This document shows, piece after piece, positions 50,784 through 58,412 of a stretch of 64,000 bases of DNA. The notes below the pieces were generated by a model. It was not told the origin of the DNA, did not search any database, and was given only the letters and a program-made list of their open reading frames with translations. Both the position numbers and the translations under genes were made by a program. Source of the stretch: Thermaurantiacus tibetensis (lineage in GTDB: Bacteria > Pseudomonadota > Alphaproteobacteria > Sphingomonadales > Sphingomonadaceae); NCBI RefSeq assembly GCF_015354055.1, contig NZ_JACHTM010000004.1:124001-188000 (forward strand). Direction: 5' to 3'. The first letter of the stretch is position 1; each line of letters begins with the position of its first letter.

Positions 50784-51617
50784 TCAGTGCATCTCCTCGC
50801 CTCCCGAGACGTTCCAGGCCTCGCCGGTCACATAGGCTGCATCCTCCGAGGCGAGGAAGGCGCAAAGGCCCGCCGTATCCTCGGGCAGACCCGGCCGGCC
50901 GAGCGGGTTCCTGGCCTTCATGTTGGCGAGATAGGCCTCGACCGAGTCGAACCCGAGCAGCTTCGAGAAATAGTCGTTCTGCTTCGCCCCCAGCCCGGTC
51001 GTCACATGGTTGGGGCACACGGCATTGACCGTGATGCCGTGGCGGCCGAGCTCGATCGCCATCGACCGCACGAGGCCCACCATGCCATGCTTCGAGGCGC
51101 AGTAGGGCGCCATGTGCGGAAAGCCCGACTTCGCCGCCTGCGAGGCGATCATGAGGATCCGCCCGCCCCCGCCGCGCGCCACCATGTGCGCGGCGGCATG
51201 CTTCGCCGAAAGGAACGCGCCCTTGAGATTCACGTCGAGCACGGCGTCCCAGTCCGCCTCCTCGGTCTCGAGGAAGGGCTTCATGAGGTAGCCGATCCCG
51301 GCGTTCGCCACCATCACGTCGAGCCGGCCGAAGGCCGAGACCGCGGTCTCGACGAGCGCACGGCAGTCGGCATCGGAACGCACGTCGCAGGGCACCGCGA
51401 TCGCCTGCGCGCCCATGGCCCGAAGCCCGTCCGCCACCGCCTCCATCTCCGCCGTCGTGCCGATGTCGCCTTCGCCCATCCGCTCCTTCGGAACCCCGAG
51501 GTCGGAGACGACGCACGCCGCCCCCTCCGTGGCGAACCGCTTCAGGATCGCAGCACCCAGCCCCCCGGCGCGACCCGAGCCGGTCACCGCCACCACCTTC
51601 CCCTCGAACCGGCGCAT
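50784..51617 (-). CDS. Short-chain dehydrogenase/reductase (last gene of operon)
   Basis: A 277-residue SDR. The glycine-rich motif is unusual, TGSGRAGGLG instead of TGxxxGxG, with an inserted stretch after Asp in SDLGVPKERMGEGD. It also has ANAG, Ser in MIASQAAKSG, and YCASK. The form resembles SDRs annotated for complex substrates in sphingomonads. It is the last gene of the minus-strand operon and overlaps the HapK-like gene in TGATG. Confidence 0.88.
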   Translation of the reverse strand: MRRFEGKVVAVTGSGRAGGLGAAILKRFATEGAACVVSDLGVPKERMGEGDIGTTAEMEAVADGLRAMGAQAIAVPCDVRSDADCRALVETAVSAFGRLDVMVANAGIGYLMKPFLETEEADWDAVLDVNLKGAFLSAKHAAAHMVARGGGGRILMIASQAAKSGFPHMAPYCASKHGMVGLVRSMAIELGRHGITVNAVCPNHVTTGLGAKQNDYFSKLLGFDSVEAYLANMKARNPLGRPGLPEDTAGLCAFLASEDAAYVTGEAWNVSGGEEMH

Positions 51618-51922
51618 CAGAGATCCTCGGTCAGGAGGAAGACGGGGCTGTCGGCAAAGGTCTGGAACTCGGCCGCGACCTTCTGCACCGTCTCGGAGGC
51701 GACATCGGCGAGGAAGGACTCAAGCCCCTCGATGTCGATCGACTCGGCATAGGCGTAGGGCGCGGGGGCGTCGCTGCCAAGCAGGCCGGTCACCCGGTGG
51801 ACGCGGAAGTCCGCGACCGACGCGAGCGCGCGCACGCCGGGGATGTCGGTGGTCCGCGCCCACTGCTCGTAGGCGGCCGGGTCCACGCCGGGCTTCAGGT
51901 TGAACAGCACCAGGATCCGCAT
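51617..51922 (-). CDS. REDY-like HapK family protein
   Basis: A 101-residue protein resembling HapK (a dimeric alpha-beta barrel): RILVLFNLKPGVDPAAYEQWARTTDIPGVR, then a strand FRVHRVTG and DIEGLESFLAD. HapK was found in prodigiosin-type clusters but homologues are common in catabolic operons with no known function. A binding or isomerase role is a guess. Confidence 0.65.
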   Translation of the reverse strand: MRILVLFNLKPGVDPAAYEQWARTTDIPGVRALASVADFRVHRVTGLLGSDAPAPYAYAESIDIEGLESFLADVASETVQKVAAEFQTFADSPVFLLTEDL

Positions 51923-51958
51923 CGCTCTCCTCCTCTCGGGCCAATCCGTGGGCAGGTC

Positions 51959-53284
51959 TCAGGCGAACGCCGGGGGCGGCTGCCAGGCCTTGAGCGCCTG
52001 CTCCAGCCGCTCGCCCAGCGCAACGAGGGTCGCCTCCTCGCCCGCGCGGCCCACCAGCTGCACGCCGACCGGAAGCCCGTCGCCGGTCCAGCCGGCGGGG
52101 ATGGCGAGCGCCGGCAGCCCGGCGATGCTGGCAAGCGCGGTGAAGTCCGCCTGGGAGACGGGCGCCTCGCTCGCGTGCGGGAAGGCGGGCTGCGGGGTCG
52201 TCGGCAGGAGGATGGCGTCATCGGCCTGGAGGACGGCACGCATCGCCGCCGCCGCCGCCTCGATCGCCTTGCGTCCCTCGGCCAGCGCCGGCTCGGCGAA
52301 CGCCCGGCCGAAGGCGAGGCTCGCGCGGAAGGCCTCCGAGAAGCCCTCAGGGTTCGCGGCCATCTCGGGCCCGTAGCGGCGGTCCGCCTCGCGGGCGGCC
52401 TCGACGAAGCCGGCAAGCCGCACCCGGTGGTGGTCGATCTCGGCCAGCCGTTCCTCGACTGCCACGCCCAGCCCCTCGAGGAGGCTCCGCGCCAGCCGGT
52501 AGGCATCTGCCACGGCGGGATGCATCGGCACCGCTGCCACCGACGAGAGGGTGGCCACCCGCCGAACCGCGCGCGCCTCGCCAAGCGGCGCGAGCGCCGC
52601 CATCACGGCCGCTGCATCGGCCACCGAGCGCGCGAGCGGGCCGATCGTGTCCCACCGCTCGACGAGGAGAAGGAGCCCGTCATCCGGCACCCGGCCGGCG
52701 CCGGGCTTCAGCCCGACCACCCCGCAGTAGGCCGCCGGGATGCGGATGGAGCCCAGCGTGTCGGTGCCGAGCGCGGCCGCGCTGAGGCCGGCGGCGACCG
52801 CCGCGCCCGACCCGCCCGAAGAGCCGCCCGGCGTATAGCCGGCCCGGTAGGGGTTCTGGGTGGCGCCGAAGTGCGGGTTGGCGGTGGTCGCCCCCAGCGC
52901 GCCCTCGTGCAGGTTGAGGACGCCGAGGATGACCGCGCCCGCGGCCCGGAGCCGGGCCACCGCCGCCGCATCGGCCTCGGCCACCCGGTCCCGGAACGCC
53001 CCGAAGCCGCCGTGGCAGGGCAGGCCCCTCACCGCGATGTTGCCCTTGATGGCAAGAGGCACGCCCTCGAGCGGGCGCGCCTCGCCAGCCTCCACCCGCG
53101 CCGCGCTTGCCCGCGCCGCGGCCCGCGCGCCGGCCTCGTCCACGTGAGTGAAGGCGCGGATCTCCGGGTCGAGCCGGGCGATCCGCTCGAGATAGAGATC
53201 GGTCGCCGCCACCACCGAAACCTGCCCGGCCGCGAACGCCGCCGTCAGCGCAACGACGCCGAGGTCGTGGATCCGCGCGCTCAC
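51959..53284 (-). CDS. Amidase-signature family protein
   Basis: A 441-residue amidase with the Ser-cisSer-Lys triad: K80 in GVPLAIKGN, the cis-Ser in PGGSSGGSG (155 or 156) and the nucleophile S179 in TDTLGSIRIP. Such enzymes hydrolyse amides or ureas, sometimes esters. It follows the CoA-ligase gene with a 4-base overlap, so it works on the same pathway. Confidence 0.88.
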   Translation of the reverse strand: MSARIHDLGVVALTAAFAAGQVSVVAATDLYLERIARLDPEIRAFTHVDEAGARAAARASAARVEAGEARPLEGVPLAIKGNIAVRGLPCHGGFGAFRDRVAEADAAAVARLRAAGAVILGVLNLHEGALGATTANPHFGATQNPYRAGYTPGGSSGGSGAAVAAGLSAAALGTDTLGSIRIPAAYCGVVGLKPGAGRVPDDGLLLLVERWDTIGPLARSVADAAAVMAALAPLGEARAVRRVATLSSVAAVPMHPAVADAYRLARSLLEGLGVAVEERLAEIDHHRVRLAGFVEAAREADRRYGPEMAANPEGFSEAFRASLAFGRAFAEPALAEGRKAIEAAAAAMRAVLQADDAILLPTTPQPAFPHASEAPVSQADFTALASIAGLPALAIPAGWTGDGLPVGVQLVGRAGEEATLVALGERLEQALKAWQPPPAFA

Positions 53285-54672
53285 CGCTTGCGCTCGTCGA
53301 TGAGCCGGAGCGGCTTCTGCCGCACCTCGATCTGGGTGAGGGGCGCAGTCGCACCCGGCGGCACCAGCTCCACCTCCACCTCCACGCCAAGGCCCTGCCG
53401 GAGCAGCTGGCCGAGCGCGCGCCGCCCCTCGTCGCCGGCCTCGCCTGCGCCGCGATGCTCGATGACGACCGTCATCCGGTCCACGCCCTGCGAGTCGCGC
53501 ACGACGCGGCAGACATATTCGCCCGTCAGCTCCGGCCGGTTCTCGATGATGGCGCCGATCGCGTGCGGGAAGACGTTGATTCCCTTCAGCTTCACCATGT
53601 TGTCCGAGCGGCCGAGGAAGCCCTCGATCCGATCGAAGACCATGCCGGTCGCGTTGCGGTCGGTGCGGAACGCCGAGACATCATGGGTATTGAAGCGGAT
53701 CACCGGCGCGACATCATGCTTGTAGAGGCAGGTCACCACCATGTCCCCCTTCTCGCCGCGCGGCACCGGCGCACCCGTCTCGACATCGCAGATCTCGACG
53801 AACTGCGCATCCTCCCACACGTAGAGGCCGTCGCGGTCGGGGCCTTCGCCGGCGATGCTGCCAGTGTCGCCCACGCCATACCAGTCATAGGCCTTCGCAC
53901 CCCCCCAGGCGGCCTCGGTCGCAGCGCGGTCCTCGGTGCCGAGGTGGCCGATGATCATCCGGACCGGGATGTCGCGGCCCGGCTCGAGCCCGGCCTCGCG
54001 CGCCACCTCGGCCAGCTTTCGCACATAGTCCACGAAGCCGACGAGCACCGTCGCCCGGAAGTCGGCCATCAGCTGCACCTGGTTTGCGGAGCGCGTCTCG
54101 ACACCCGTGCCGGCCGAGAGGAACAGCGCCTCGGTGAAGCGGGTGTAGGCCTCGCGGATATAGTGGCCGCCGTTGATCATGCCGTGGCCATAGACCGAAT
54201 GGACCACGTCATCGGCCCGGAGACCCTGCCAGCGGGCCATGCGCGCGACCAGCAGATTGCCCACCTCGCGCCCCCAGGGGCCGAAGAGCAGCACCTGGGG
54301 CTTGCCCGTCGTCCCTGAGGTGGTGTGCAGCACGACCGGCCCGCCGCTGCGCCCGTGGAAGTCCCCGAGCGGCGGGTGGGCGGCGATCGAGGCCATGAGA
54401 TCCGACTTGTCGAAGCTCGGCAGCTTCGGAAGATCGTCGAGGCTGCGGATGTCCCCGGGCTCGATGCCCTTCGCGCTCCAGAGGCGGCGGTAGAAGGGCA
54501 CCTCCCAGCCGCGTGCCACGAGCTTCAGGAAATCCCGCTCCTGCCGCGCGCGGAGCTCGTCACGCGACATCTTCGTGTAGCGCTGAACGAAGGCTTCGCC
54601 CACGGGGTAGGCCTCGAGGAGCGCGCGGGGGTCCACATGGTCGTACCAGGTCGTCTCGGGCATCGCTGTCAT
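53281..54672 (-). CDS. Phenylacetate-CoA ligase-like acyl-CoA synthetase
   Basis: A 463-residue ANL-superfamily ligase. It has the P-loop HTTSGTTGKPQ, an AMP-site YDWYGVGDTG, and a PaaK-type C-terminal domain with LGRSDNMVKLKGINVFP. It activates an aryl- or cyclic carboxylic acid to its CoA thioester. The ATG at 54672 overlaps the upstream PrpD stop by 4 bases. Confidence 0.87.
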   Translation of the reverse strand: MTAMPETTWYDHVDPRALLEAYPVGEAFVQRYTKMSRDELRARQERDFLKLVARGWEVPFYRRLWSAKGIEPGDIRSLDDLPKLPSFDKSDLMASIAAHPPLGDFHGRSGGPVVLHTTSGTTGKPQVLLFGPWGREVGNLLVARMARWQGLRADDVVHSVYGHGMINGGHYIREAYTRFTEALFLSAGTGVETRSANQVQLMADFRATVLVGFVDYVRKLAEVAREAGLEPGRDIPVRMIIGHLGTEDRAATEAAWGGAKAYDWYGVGDTGSIAGEGPDRDGLYVWEDAQFVEICDVETGAPVPRGEKGDMVVTCLYKHDVAPVIRFNTHDVSAFRTDRNATGMVFDRIEGFLGRSDNMVKLKGINVFPHAIGAIIENRPELTGEYVCRVVRDSQGVDRMTVVIEHRGAGEAGDEGRRALGQLLRQGLGVEVEVELVPPGATAPLTQIEVRQKPLRLIDERKR

Positions 54673-55892
54673 CCGGGCAGGGGCAGAAGGTCGTCGAGCG
54701 GGTCATGGTCGGGCCGCGCGCCGCCGAGCTCGAGCGCGAAGGCCTGTTTCGCAGCCTGCTGGGCAGGCGAGAGCGGCGCTTCCGGGCTTCCCCGCACGGC
54801 AGGAAGCGCGATCTCGACGCGCGCGCCCCCGGCAAGCGTAACCGTCACCTGCTGGGGGATGAGCGCATTGGGGTCGGGGTTGCCGTCGTCGGCAAGCGCG
54901 AGGCGCGCGCCGAGCGCGATGAGCGCCGGGTCGGCGAAGGCCTGCGGCGTGAAGGCGCGCGGGTCGATGCGGCCGTCGCGCAGCATGAGCGCAACCAGGA
55001 AGGGCAGGCACAGCCGGGCGCGGGCGGGTGCCATCTCCCGCTCCCACGGCCGGCCGACAAGGCGCAGCACCAGCGGCGGAACCCGCGCCGCGATGGCCAC
55101 GATCTCCACCCCCGGGTGCGCGGCCTGCACGCGGGCGATGGCATCGAGCACGCCATGGCTCGCCCGCCCCGACGGCCAGGGCTTCACGCTGATCTCGGCG
55201 ATCCGCGCGCCAAGCCCGCCGAGATGCGGCGCCGCATCGCCGCGGTCGAACAGCGGAAAATAGCCGAACGGCCCGTCGAGCGCGCCCCGTGGCCCCTCGA
55301 GCCCCGCCGCCGCCAGATCGGCCGCCGCGACACCGGCGCGCGCTGCGAACCCCACCTGGAGCGGGAGCGCCACCGAGCCCTCGACATGCGCCTGCATCGT
55401 GCCACAGGCCTGCGCCACGCCGAGCGCCAGCGCATGCGCCATGCGCTCGCGGGAGAGGCCAAGGAGCCGCCCGGCAGCAGCCGCTGCGCCCACTGCGCCG
55501 GCGGTCGCCGGGCGGAAGAAGGCAAGCGGGCTCGTCGCTGCCACGCCCAGCAGGCAGGCGATCTCGACTCCGGCAGCGATGGCAGCAAGCGCCTCGTCCC
55601 GGTCGCGCACGCCTTCGCGGTGACAGAGCGCCCGCGCTGCGGCCGTCACCGCAGACATGGCGTGCACCACCGCCCCCTCGTGCACGGCATCCCACTCGAG
55701 GCAGTGGATGGCAAAGGCGTCGATGAGCGCACCCGGGCCCACCGCCGCTTCCACCTGCCGCGCCGCCGGAGTGGCCAGCCCCGCCAGCCTGACGGCGAGC
55801 GTGTCGCGGACCAGCCGCTCGGTCGCCGCCCATGCCTCGCCTTCCGGCCGGTGGCCGCAGGCGAATTCCGCAAGGCGCGCAAGCAGGCTCAT
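54669..55892 (-). CDS. MmgE/PrpD family protein (second of tandem pair)
   Basis: A 407-residue MmgE/PrpD protein: FAIHCLEWDAVHEGAVVHAMSA in the helical domain, SRERMAHALALGVAQACGT, and KPWPSGRASHGVLDA. PrpD is 2-methylcitrate dehydratase; distant members have diverged activities. It is only distantly similar to the neighbour at 55889, so the pair may form a heteromer. ATG at 55892 overlaps its neighbour's stop by 4 bases. Confidence 0.85.
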   Translation of the reverse strand: MSLLARLAEFACGHRPEGEAWAATERLVRDTLAVRLAGLATPAARQVEAAVGPGALIDAFAIHCLEWDAVHEGAVVHAMSAVTAAARALCHREGVRDRDEALAAIAAGVEIACLLGVAATSPLAFFRPATAGAVGAAAAAGRLLGLSRERMAHALALGVAQACGTMQAHVEGSVALPLQVGFAARAGVAAADLAAAGLEGPRGALDGPFGYFPLFDRGDAAPHLGGLGARIAEISVKPWPSGRASHGVLDAIARVQAAHPGVEIVAIAARVPPLVLRLVGRPWEREMAPARARLCLPFLVALMLRDGRIDPRAFTPQAFADPALIALGARLALADDGNPDPNALIPQQVTVTLAGGARVEIALPAVRGSPEAPLSPAQQAAKQAFALELGGARPDHDPLDDLLPLPG

Positions 55893-57157
55893 GCCACCCA
55901 CCGCCCGACGAGGTCGAGAAGCGGCGCAACCGGCTCCGCATCCCCTGCCGCGCAGCATCGAAGCGCAGCATCGGCTTCCTCCGCCTCAAGGCCGCCCCAG
56001 GCCACGAGCGCGCGCAGCTTCGCCTCGACATCGGCCGCCGAAAGCGGGTTCTCCGGGTCGCCCCAGGCATCGGCCACTTCGGCCGCCGCGCCACCGGCCA
56101 CCACGCGCGCGCCATAATGGGCGGGATAGGCGGAAGCGAAGGGCTCGGCGACACTGCAGGTCACCCGCGCGCGGGCCGCCGCGAGCGCCGGGTCGGCGAT
56201 CGCCTCGGGGAGGAAGTCCGCCATCCCCGGCCGGCCGCGCACGGCCACCACCGCCACGCAATGCTGCAGCGAGAACTTGGCCTCGCCCTCGGTCCGCGGC
56301 TCGGCGCGGTCGCAGAAGGCGAGCGCGTCCCCATAGGTCTCGACCAGGATGGGCCCCTCGGCCAGCGCCTCGCGCGGCAGGGCGAGCGCGGCATCGATGC
56401 TGGGGTGGGCATGGCGGCAGGCGGGCCAGGGCTTCAGCGAGAGCTCGAACAGCCGCCAGCCCTCGGTGGGCGCGAGCGCGCGCGGCGCCCGGGTCGTCGC
56501 CGCCCAGAGGCCCTGCGGCCCCTCGAGGATGGCGCGCGGGCCCCGCAGGCCGGCACGCGCCAGCCGCGCGTGCCACAGGCCGGCCAGCCCCGCCTGCGCG
56601 GCGTGGATCGCCTTGGTATGGACGCCCGGCTCGTGCCGGAGCTGCCAGAGGCCCCCGGCCAGCGAGACGGCATGGCCCATCGCGTCCGCCGTCGCCCCGG
56701 CCTCGAGCCCGAGGACACGGGCTGCCGCCACCGCCGCACCCGCCTGCCCCGCCGTCGCGGTCGGGTGCCAGAAGCGGTAGTGATGGTCATCCAGCGTCCG
56801 TCCAAGCCCCACCATCGCCTCCACCCCGGCGACGAACCCGTCGAGGAGAGCGGCCATCGGCGCCTCCGCCTCGCGCGCGGCGGCAAGGGCGGCCGGCCAG
56901 ATGACCGGCCCGGGGTGGAGCCGCGCCTGCCGGTCGACATCGTCCATCTCGAGGAGGTTGCCGAGCAGCGCGGCGCGCGTCAGCGTGTCGGGCTCGGCAA
57001 GGCGCGCCATCGCCGCCACGTCGGAGCAGCGCGCGCCGGCGACACAGGCCAGCCAGTCGAGGAGATGGAGGCGCGCGCGCTCCCGCGCCTCGGCTGCGAC
57101 CGGCCGCAGCGCGCGTTCGACCAGACGTTCGGCAACCGTCGGCACTTGTCCGGACAT
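55889..57157 (-). CDS. MmgE/PrpD family protein (first gene of operon)
   Basis: A 422-residue MmgE/PrpD protein with GNLLEMDDVDRQARLHPGP, RFWHPTATAGQAGAAVAAAR, HTKAIHAAQAGLAG and KPWPACRHAHPSIDAA, all family-typical (His and Asp positions of the proposed active site present). It is first in the operon 57157-50784. It starts 7 bases after a CTAGGG hexamer and has no ribosome-binding site, so it is likely leaderless. Confidence 0.87.
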   Translation of the reverse strand: MSGQVPTVAERLVERALRPVAAEARERARLHLLDWLACVAGARCSDVAAMARLAEPDTLTRAALLGNLLEMDDVDRQARLHPGPVIWPAALAAAREAEAPMAALLDGFVAGVEAMVGLGRTLDDHHYRFWHPTATAGQAGAAVAAARVLGLEAGATADAMGHAVSLAGGLWQLRHEPGVHTKAIHAAQAGLAGLWHARLARAGLRGPRAILEGPQGLWAATTRAPRALAPTEGWRLFELSLKPWPACRHAHPSIDAALALPREALAEGPILVETYGDALAFCDRAEPRTEGEAKFSLQHCVAVVAVRGRPGMADFLPEAIADPALAAARARVTCSVAEPFASAYPAHYGARVVAGGAAAEVADAWGDPENPLSAADVEAKLRALVAWGGLEAEEADAALRCCAAGDAEPVAPLLDLVGRWVA

Positions 57158-57160
57158 TTG

Positions 57161-57194
57161 CTTGCCCTAGGGCCAGCTGCCGCGCTAGGGCAAG
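57161..57194. promoter_or_regulatory. Two face-to-face overlapping promoters in one inverted repeat
   Basis: CTTGCCCTAG (57161-57170) and CTAGGGCAAG (57185-57194) are perfect inverted copies. Each strand therefore reads TTGCCC, 17 bases, CTAGGG. On the plus strand CTAGGG ends 6 bases before the GntR ATG; on the minus strand it ends 7 bases before the MmgE ATG. The -35 of one overlaps the -10 of the other. Confidence 0.6.
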
Positions 57195-57196
57195 CC

Positions 57197-57916
57197 ATGT
57201 CGGAGCGCACCGTCCCCCGCTATGCGGTCCTGGCAAGCCAGCTGCGCGCTGACATCCTTGCCCGGCGCCTGAAGCCGGGGGACCCGCTTCCCACCGAGGC
57301 GCAGCTCAGCGCCGCGTTCGGCGTCTCCCGCTTCACCGTGCGCGAAGCGCTCCGGGCGCTTGCGGGCGAGGGCCTCATCCGCCGCCGGCGCGGCTCCGGC
57401 ACCCGCGTGGCCGACGGCAGGCCCGCGCTCCGCCAGGCGCTCGCCGACACGCGCGCACTCCTCCAGTATGCTGCGGCCTCGAGCTTCCAGATCTCGCCGG
57501 CGCGCCCCGTGTCCCTCAGGGCGCCCGAAGCGGCGCTCCTCGGCCGGCCACCCGGCGAGCCCTGGCTCCATGTGAGGGGCATCCGGGTGATGGACGGCGC
57601 GGCCGCGCCCATCGCCGTCACCGACGCCTATCTCCACCCTCGTTTCGCGCCCGTCGTCGACCGGCTCGAATCGGGCCACGAGGCGCTCTTCTCCCAGCTT
57701 GCCCGGCTGGCAGGTCTCCGGATCACCCGCGTCACCCAGGAGATCCAGGCCGTGAATGCCACCGCCGCGGAGGCAGGCCTGCTCGGCATCGGCCGGGGCG
57801 CCGCCTGTCTCAGGATCATCCGCCACTATTTCGAGGACGGGGATTCGCTCGTCGAGATGTCATGCTCGGTTCACCCGGGCGAGCGTTTCACCTACATGGT
57901 GGAAACCTCGGGCTGA
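57197..57916 (+). CDS. GntR/HutC-family transcription regulator
   Basis: A 239-residue regulator: winged helix at about 8-73 (LPTEAQLSAAFGVSRFTVRE and GLIRRRRGSGTRV), then a UTRA ligand-binding domain (about 95-235). It is divergent from the six-gene operon at 57157, so it is the likely repressor, with an effector among that pathway's acids. It probably acts at the shared 34-base promoter region. Confidence 0.88.
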   Translation: MSERTVPRYAVLASQLRADILARRLKPGDPLPTEAQLSAAFGVSRFTVREALRALAGEGLIRRRRGSGTRVADGRPALRQALADTRALLQYAAASSFQISPARPVSLRAPEAALLGRPPGEPWLHVRGIRVMDGAAAPIAVTDAYLHPRFAPVVDRLESGHEALFSQLARLAGLRITRVTQEIQAVNATAAEAGLLGIGRGAACLRIIRHYFEDGDSLVEMSCSVHPGERFTYMVETSG

Positions 57917-57928
57917 AGGATGCCGCCG

Positions 57929-58345
57929 ATGATCCGGTTCTGCCTTGCGGGCGTGGCGCTCGCCATACTCAACGCGGTGCCTGCGCTTGCACAGGAAGGC
58001 ACCTACCGCACGCGCACCGTCCTCGTCTACGGCGATGACCCGTGCCCCAAGTCGGAGAACCCGGACGAGATCATCGTCTGCGCAAGGCGCCCCGAGGAGG
58101 AGCGCTACCGGATCCCCCGCGAGCTGCGCGAGGCCGAGCGCGCCGCCACCATCGCGCGCGAGGACAATGTGGCGGCGAACCGGGCGCAGCTCGCGAGCGG
58201 CCGCGATGCCGCAACCGGCATCGGCAGCTGCTCGACGGTCGGGCCGGGCGGCGCCACCGGCTGCACCCAGGGCATCGACGTGCTCGGCGCGTTCCGCACC
58301 GCGCGCGAGGCGCTGCGCACCGCAACCGAGCCCACCGACGACTGA
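57929..58345 (+). CDS. Small secreted protein, unknown function
   Basis: A 138-residue exported protein with a signal peptide ending AVPALAQ. The mature part contains VLVYGDDPCPKS and EIIVCARRPEEERYRIPRELRE, a segment recurring in sphingomonad proteins of unknown role. Four cysteines could form two disulfides. I chose ATG 57929, with GAAGGA 8 bases ahead, over ATG 57920. It follows the GntR gene by 12 bases. Confidence 0.6.
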   Translation: MIRFCLAGVALAILNAVPALAQEGTYRTRTVLVYGDDPCPKSENPDEIIVCARRPEEERYRIPRELREAERAATIAREDNVAANRAQLASGRDAATGIGSCSTVGPGGATGCTQGIDVLGAFRTAREALRTATEPTDD

Positions 58346-58412
58346 CCGGGCGCGCCAGGGAGCCTCAGTGCCGGCGTAAGCGGCCGGCCCCGGCAGGCGG
58401 CACGCCGGGTCG

